Shown here piece after piece: positions 5,301-6,779 of a DNA stretch of 6,779 nt. How positions within the stretch are numbered: position 1 is the first letter of the stretch; each line of letters begins with the position of its first letter. This stretch comes from Lachnoclostridium sp. UBA3262. Lineage in GTDB: Bacteria; Bacillota; Clostridia; Lachnospirales; Lachnospiraceae. The position numbers and the translations under genes are program-made. The notes under the pieces were generated by a model that saw only the letters and a program-made list of their open reading frames with translations, was not told where the DNA came from and made no database searches. The stretch covers positions 1 through 6,779 of the forward strand of contig DEUM01000074.1 of the NCBI GenBank assembly GCA_002362575.1. The letters are read 5' to 3'.

Positions 5301-6779
5301 ATGAAGCACGAATATAAATTGGGAGGCAAAATTCTGGCAGTTGCTCTATCCGTTTGTATGTTGCTTACCGCACAGCCAAATTTGTGGAGTGGTGTTGCAG
5401 TGCGGGCGGCGGAAGTGGTACAAAGCGGTACATTTGGTGCGGACGGCACGAACCTGACATGGACGCTTGATGCGGACGGCGTACTGACCATCAGCGGAAG
5501 CGGGGCAATGGATGATTTTGATTCAATTACTACTAGGAAGGCGCCGTTTTATCCGTACCGCAGCAGCATAAAAAAAGTTGTCATTGAAAAAGGTGTGACA
5601 AGTATCGGGGAGTGGACGTTTTATGAACATGAGGCTTTGGAGAGCGTGACCATACCGGATAGTGTGAAAAGTATTGGGTATGCTGCGTTTCACCAGTGTA
5701 CTGCTTTGAAAAGTGTAGGGCTGCCAAGGGCAATGACAAGTATTGAAGGAGAGGCATTTAACATGTGCTATAGTCTGACAAGTATTGTAATACCAGAAGG
5801 AGTGACAAGTATAGAGGACTATACATTTAGTTCGTGTCACTCATTGATGTCCGTGATCATACCGGAGGGTGTGACAAGTATTGGAAAACAGGCATTTTGT
5901 GGCTGTAGCTCATTGATGAACGTGACGATACCGGATAGCGTGACAAGTATTAAAGAACAGGCATTTTGTGAATGTGCTTTGATGAGAGTGACGATACCGG
6001 GCAACGTAACAAGCATCGGGTATAGTGCGTTTGCAGATTGTTCTCGTCTGGGTACAGTAACCTTTCAAGGGACGACAACCATACCGACATTAGACAAACA
6101 ATATGGAGATGTCTTTGAGGGATGCCAGTTTGTGGAGAGAAATGAAAAAGGAATTCATATTCCGTCCTGTCAATATTTGAGTAAAGAGGGGTGGTCTGAT
6201 TATGAATCCTATATAGCAGATACGCCACATCTCCAATTTTCTTATACCGCAGACGGTGCGGTTATTACGCAGTCCTGTGCGAATTGCGGCGAGGAACTTG
6301 GTACGGCAACGATTTCCGTGGACAGCAGTGCAGATCTGAATTATACGGGAAGTGAGATAAAGCCGGTAAAGGTCACTTACAGCGAGGGCTGGGTGGCTAA
6401 GGAGGATAATAAGCCGGGGAATGAGGCGATCGCCTATACAAATAATACAAACGCAGGAACGGCAACAGCAACGCTTACAATCGGAGGGGCTGGAGCAAAT
6501 CTCAATTTTACTATTTCATCCTGCACGTTGGACAATGCGTCAGTTACCTTAAACAGCGATACGCTGATTTATAACGGTTCTGAGCAGACCAAAGAAGTAA
6601 GCAGTGTTACGCTAAATGGGAAGACGCTGAACGAAGGGACCGATTATACCATAAGCGGAAACAAGGCGACAGAGGTTGGAACTTATACACTTACGATTAC
6701 CGGAAAGGGGAATTATACCGGAACCATTCAAAAGACTTTTCAAATAACGGCTGCAGCGAAACCGGATGTCACAGCGAAA
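5301..6779 (+). CDS. Secreted BspA-like leucine-rich-repeat (LRR_5) surface protein, N-terminal 493 aa, open at window end
   Basis: The reading frame is uninterrupted from ATG 5301 to the last base, so the C-terminus is missing. GGAGGA (5287-5292) gives the start. Residues 1-37 are a signal peptide: basic start (MKHEYKLGGK), hydrophobic core ILAVALSVCMLL, likely cleavage around VRA-A (36-37). An N-terminal cap follows (about 42-90, with WTLDADGVLTISGSGAM at 54-70). Then come LRR_5 repeats of 23 residues with the pattern VTSIGxxAFxxCxSLxxVxIPxx, about 91-255, and a repeat-end cap (IPSCQYL...GWSDY, 287-301). The stretch SCANCGEE (325-332) holds a CxxC pair. From about 335 there are two Ig-like/MBG-type modules, with YTGSEIKP and TNNTNAGTATATLTI in the first and YNGSEQ and GTYTLTITGKGNYTG in the second. 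Such proteins are exported and often cell-wall attached, with roles in adhesion; the ligand is unknown and the anchor lies beyond the window. Confidence 0.9.
   Translation, partial: MKHEYKLGGKILAVALSVCMLLTAQPNLWSGVAVRAAEVVQSGTFGADGTNLTWTLDADGVLTISGSGAMDDFDSITTRKAPFYPYRSSIKKVVIEKGVTSIGEWTFYEHEALESVTIPDSVKSIGYAAFHQCTALKSVGLPRAMTSIEGEAFNMCYSLTSIVIPEGVTSIEDYTFSSCHSLMSVIIPEGVTSIGKQAFCGCSSLMNVTIPDSVTSIKEQAFCECALMRVTIPGNVTSIGYSAFADCSRLGTVTFQGTTTIPTLDKQYGDVFEGCQFVERNEKGIHIPSCQYLSKEGWSDYESYIADTPHLQFSYTADGAVITQSCANCGEELGTATISVDSSADLNYTGSEIKPVKVTYSEGWVAKEDNKPGNEAIAYTNNTNAGTATATLTIGGAGANLNFTISSCTLDNASVTLNSDTLIYNGSEQTKEVSSVTLNGKTLNEGTDYTISGNKATEVGTYTLTITGKGNYTGTIQKTFQITAAAKPDVTAK
5595..6020 (+). repeat. 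69-bp coding repeats within the LRR gene
   Basis: The codons for (V/M)(T/K)SI recur at 5595, 5664, 5733, 5802, 5871, 5940 and 6006. Spacing is 69 bases except the last, which is 66 because that repeat (CECALMRV) is one residue short. The gtgacaagtat core is nearly identical at nucleotide level in most copies, suggesting recent duplication or gene conversion within the array. Confidence 0.8.

Noticed and set aside
5523..6228. Minus-strand ORFs opposite the LRR gene
   Set aside because: They are shadows produced by the 69-bp coding repeats. The forward frame has a signal peptide, ribosome binding site and domain structure.

Overview
The window looks like chromosomal DNA of a spore-forming gut Clostridium relative, most likely Lachnospiraceae. 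This rests on a dipicolinate synthase subunit B gene (endospore formers only), strong AGGAGG-type ribosome binding sites, moderate-to-low G+C, a Tn916-type xis/int pair, and a BspA-like leucine-rich-repeat surface protein of the kind common in gut Firmicutes. The taxonomic call is inference.

Layout, left to right. (1) 1 to about 1795 is one end of an integrative element, with all genes on the + strand. It holds the tail of an unidentified gene, a 59-residue accessory ORF, a Tn916-family excisionase starting at GTG 327, a terminator-like hairpin (544-593), and a 377-residue tyrosine integrase with a complete catalytic set. Immediately at the end of int are four helically phased GGYGTA motifs (1739-1776), the likely arm-type integrase sites of the element end. 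The other end of the element is outside the window. (2) 1893-2489 is dpaB. Its usual partner dpaA is not next to it. The element end sits where dpaA would be expected, leaving only a short open tail (1778-1858) that might be a dpaA remnant. (3) 2486-2756 is a G+C-rich repeat cluster between the convergent genes dpaB and asnB. It has a perfect 24-bp stem (a probable bidirectional terminator) followed by 2.6 copies of a 65-bp unit. The cluster is closed at each end by an inverted fragment of the same unit: the tail fragment on the left, the head fragment on the right. (4) 2756-4609 (- strand) is a full-length glutamine-hydrolysing asparagine synthetase. It is divergent from a GNAT acetyltransferase (4715-5185, +), with a roughly 100-bp promoter region between them. 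(5) 5301 to the window end is the N-terminal 493 residues of a secreted LRR_5/BspA-like protein, open at the right edge. It is preceded by two 11-bp direct repeats exactly 21 bp apart, placed like an activator site against a promoter with a good -10 and no recognisable -35.

The genes right of the element do not form one pathway: dpaB makes the spore-core solute dipicolinate, asnB makes asparagine, and the other two are an acetyltransferase and a surface protein. The signals most worth following are the inverted-ended 65-bp repeat cluster, the phased sites at the int end, the apparent separation of dpaB from dpaA, and the 21-bp-phased repeats upstream of the LRR gene.
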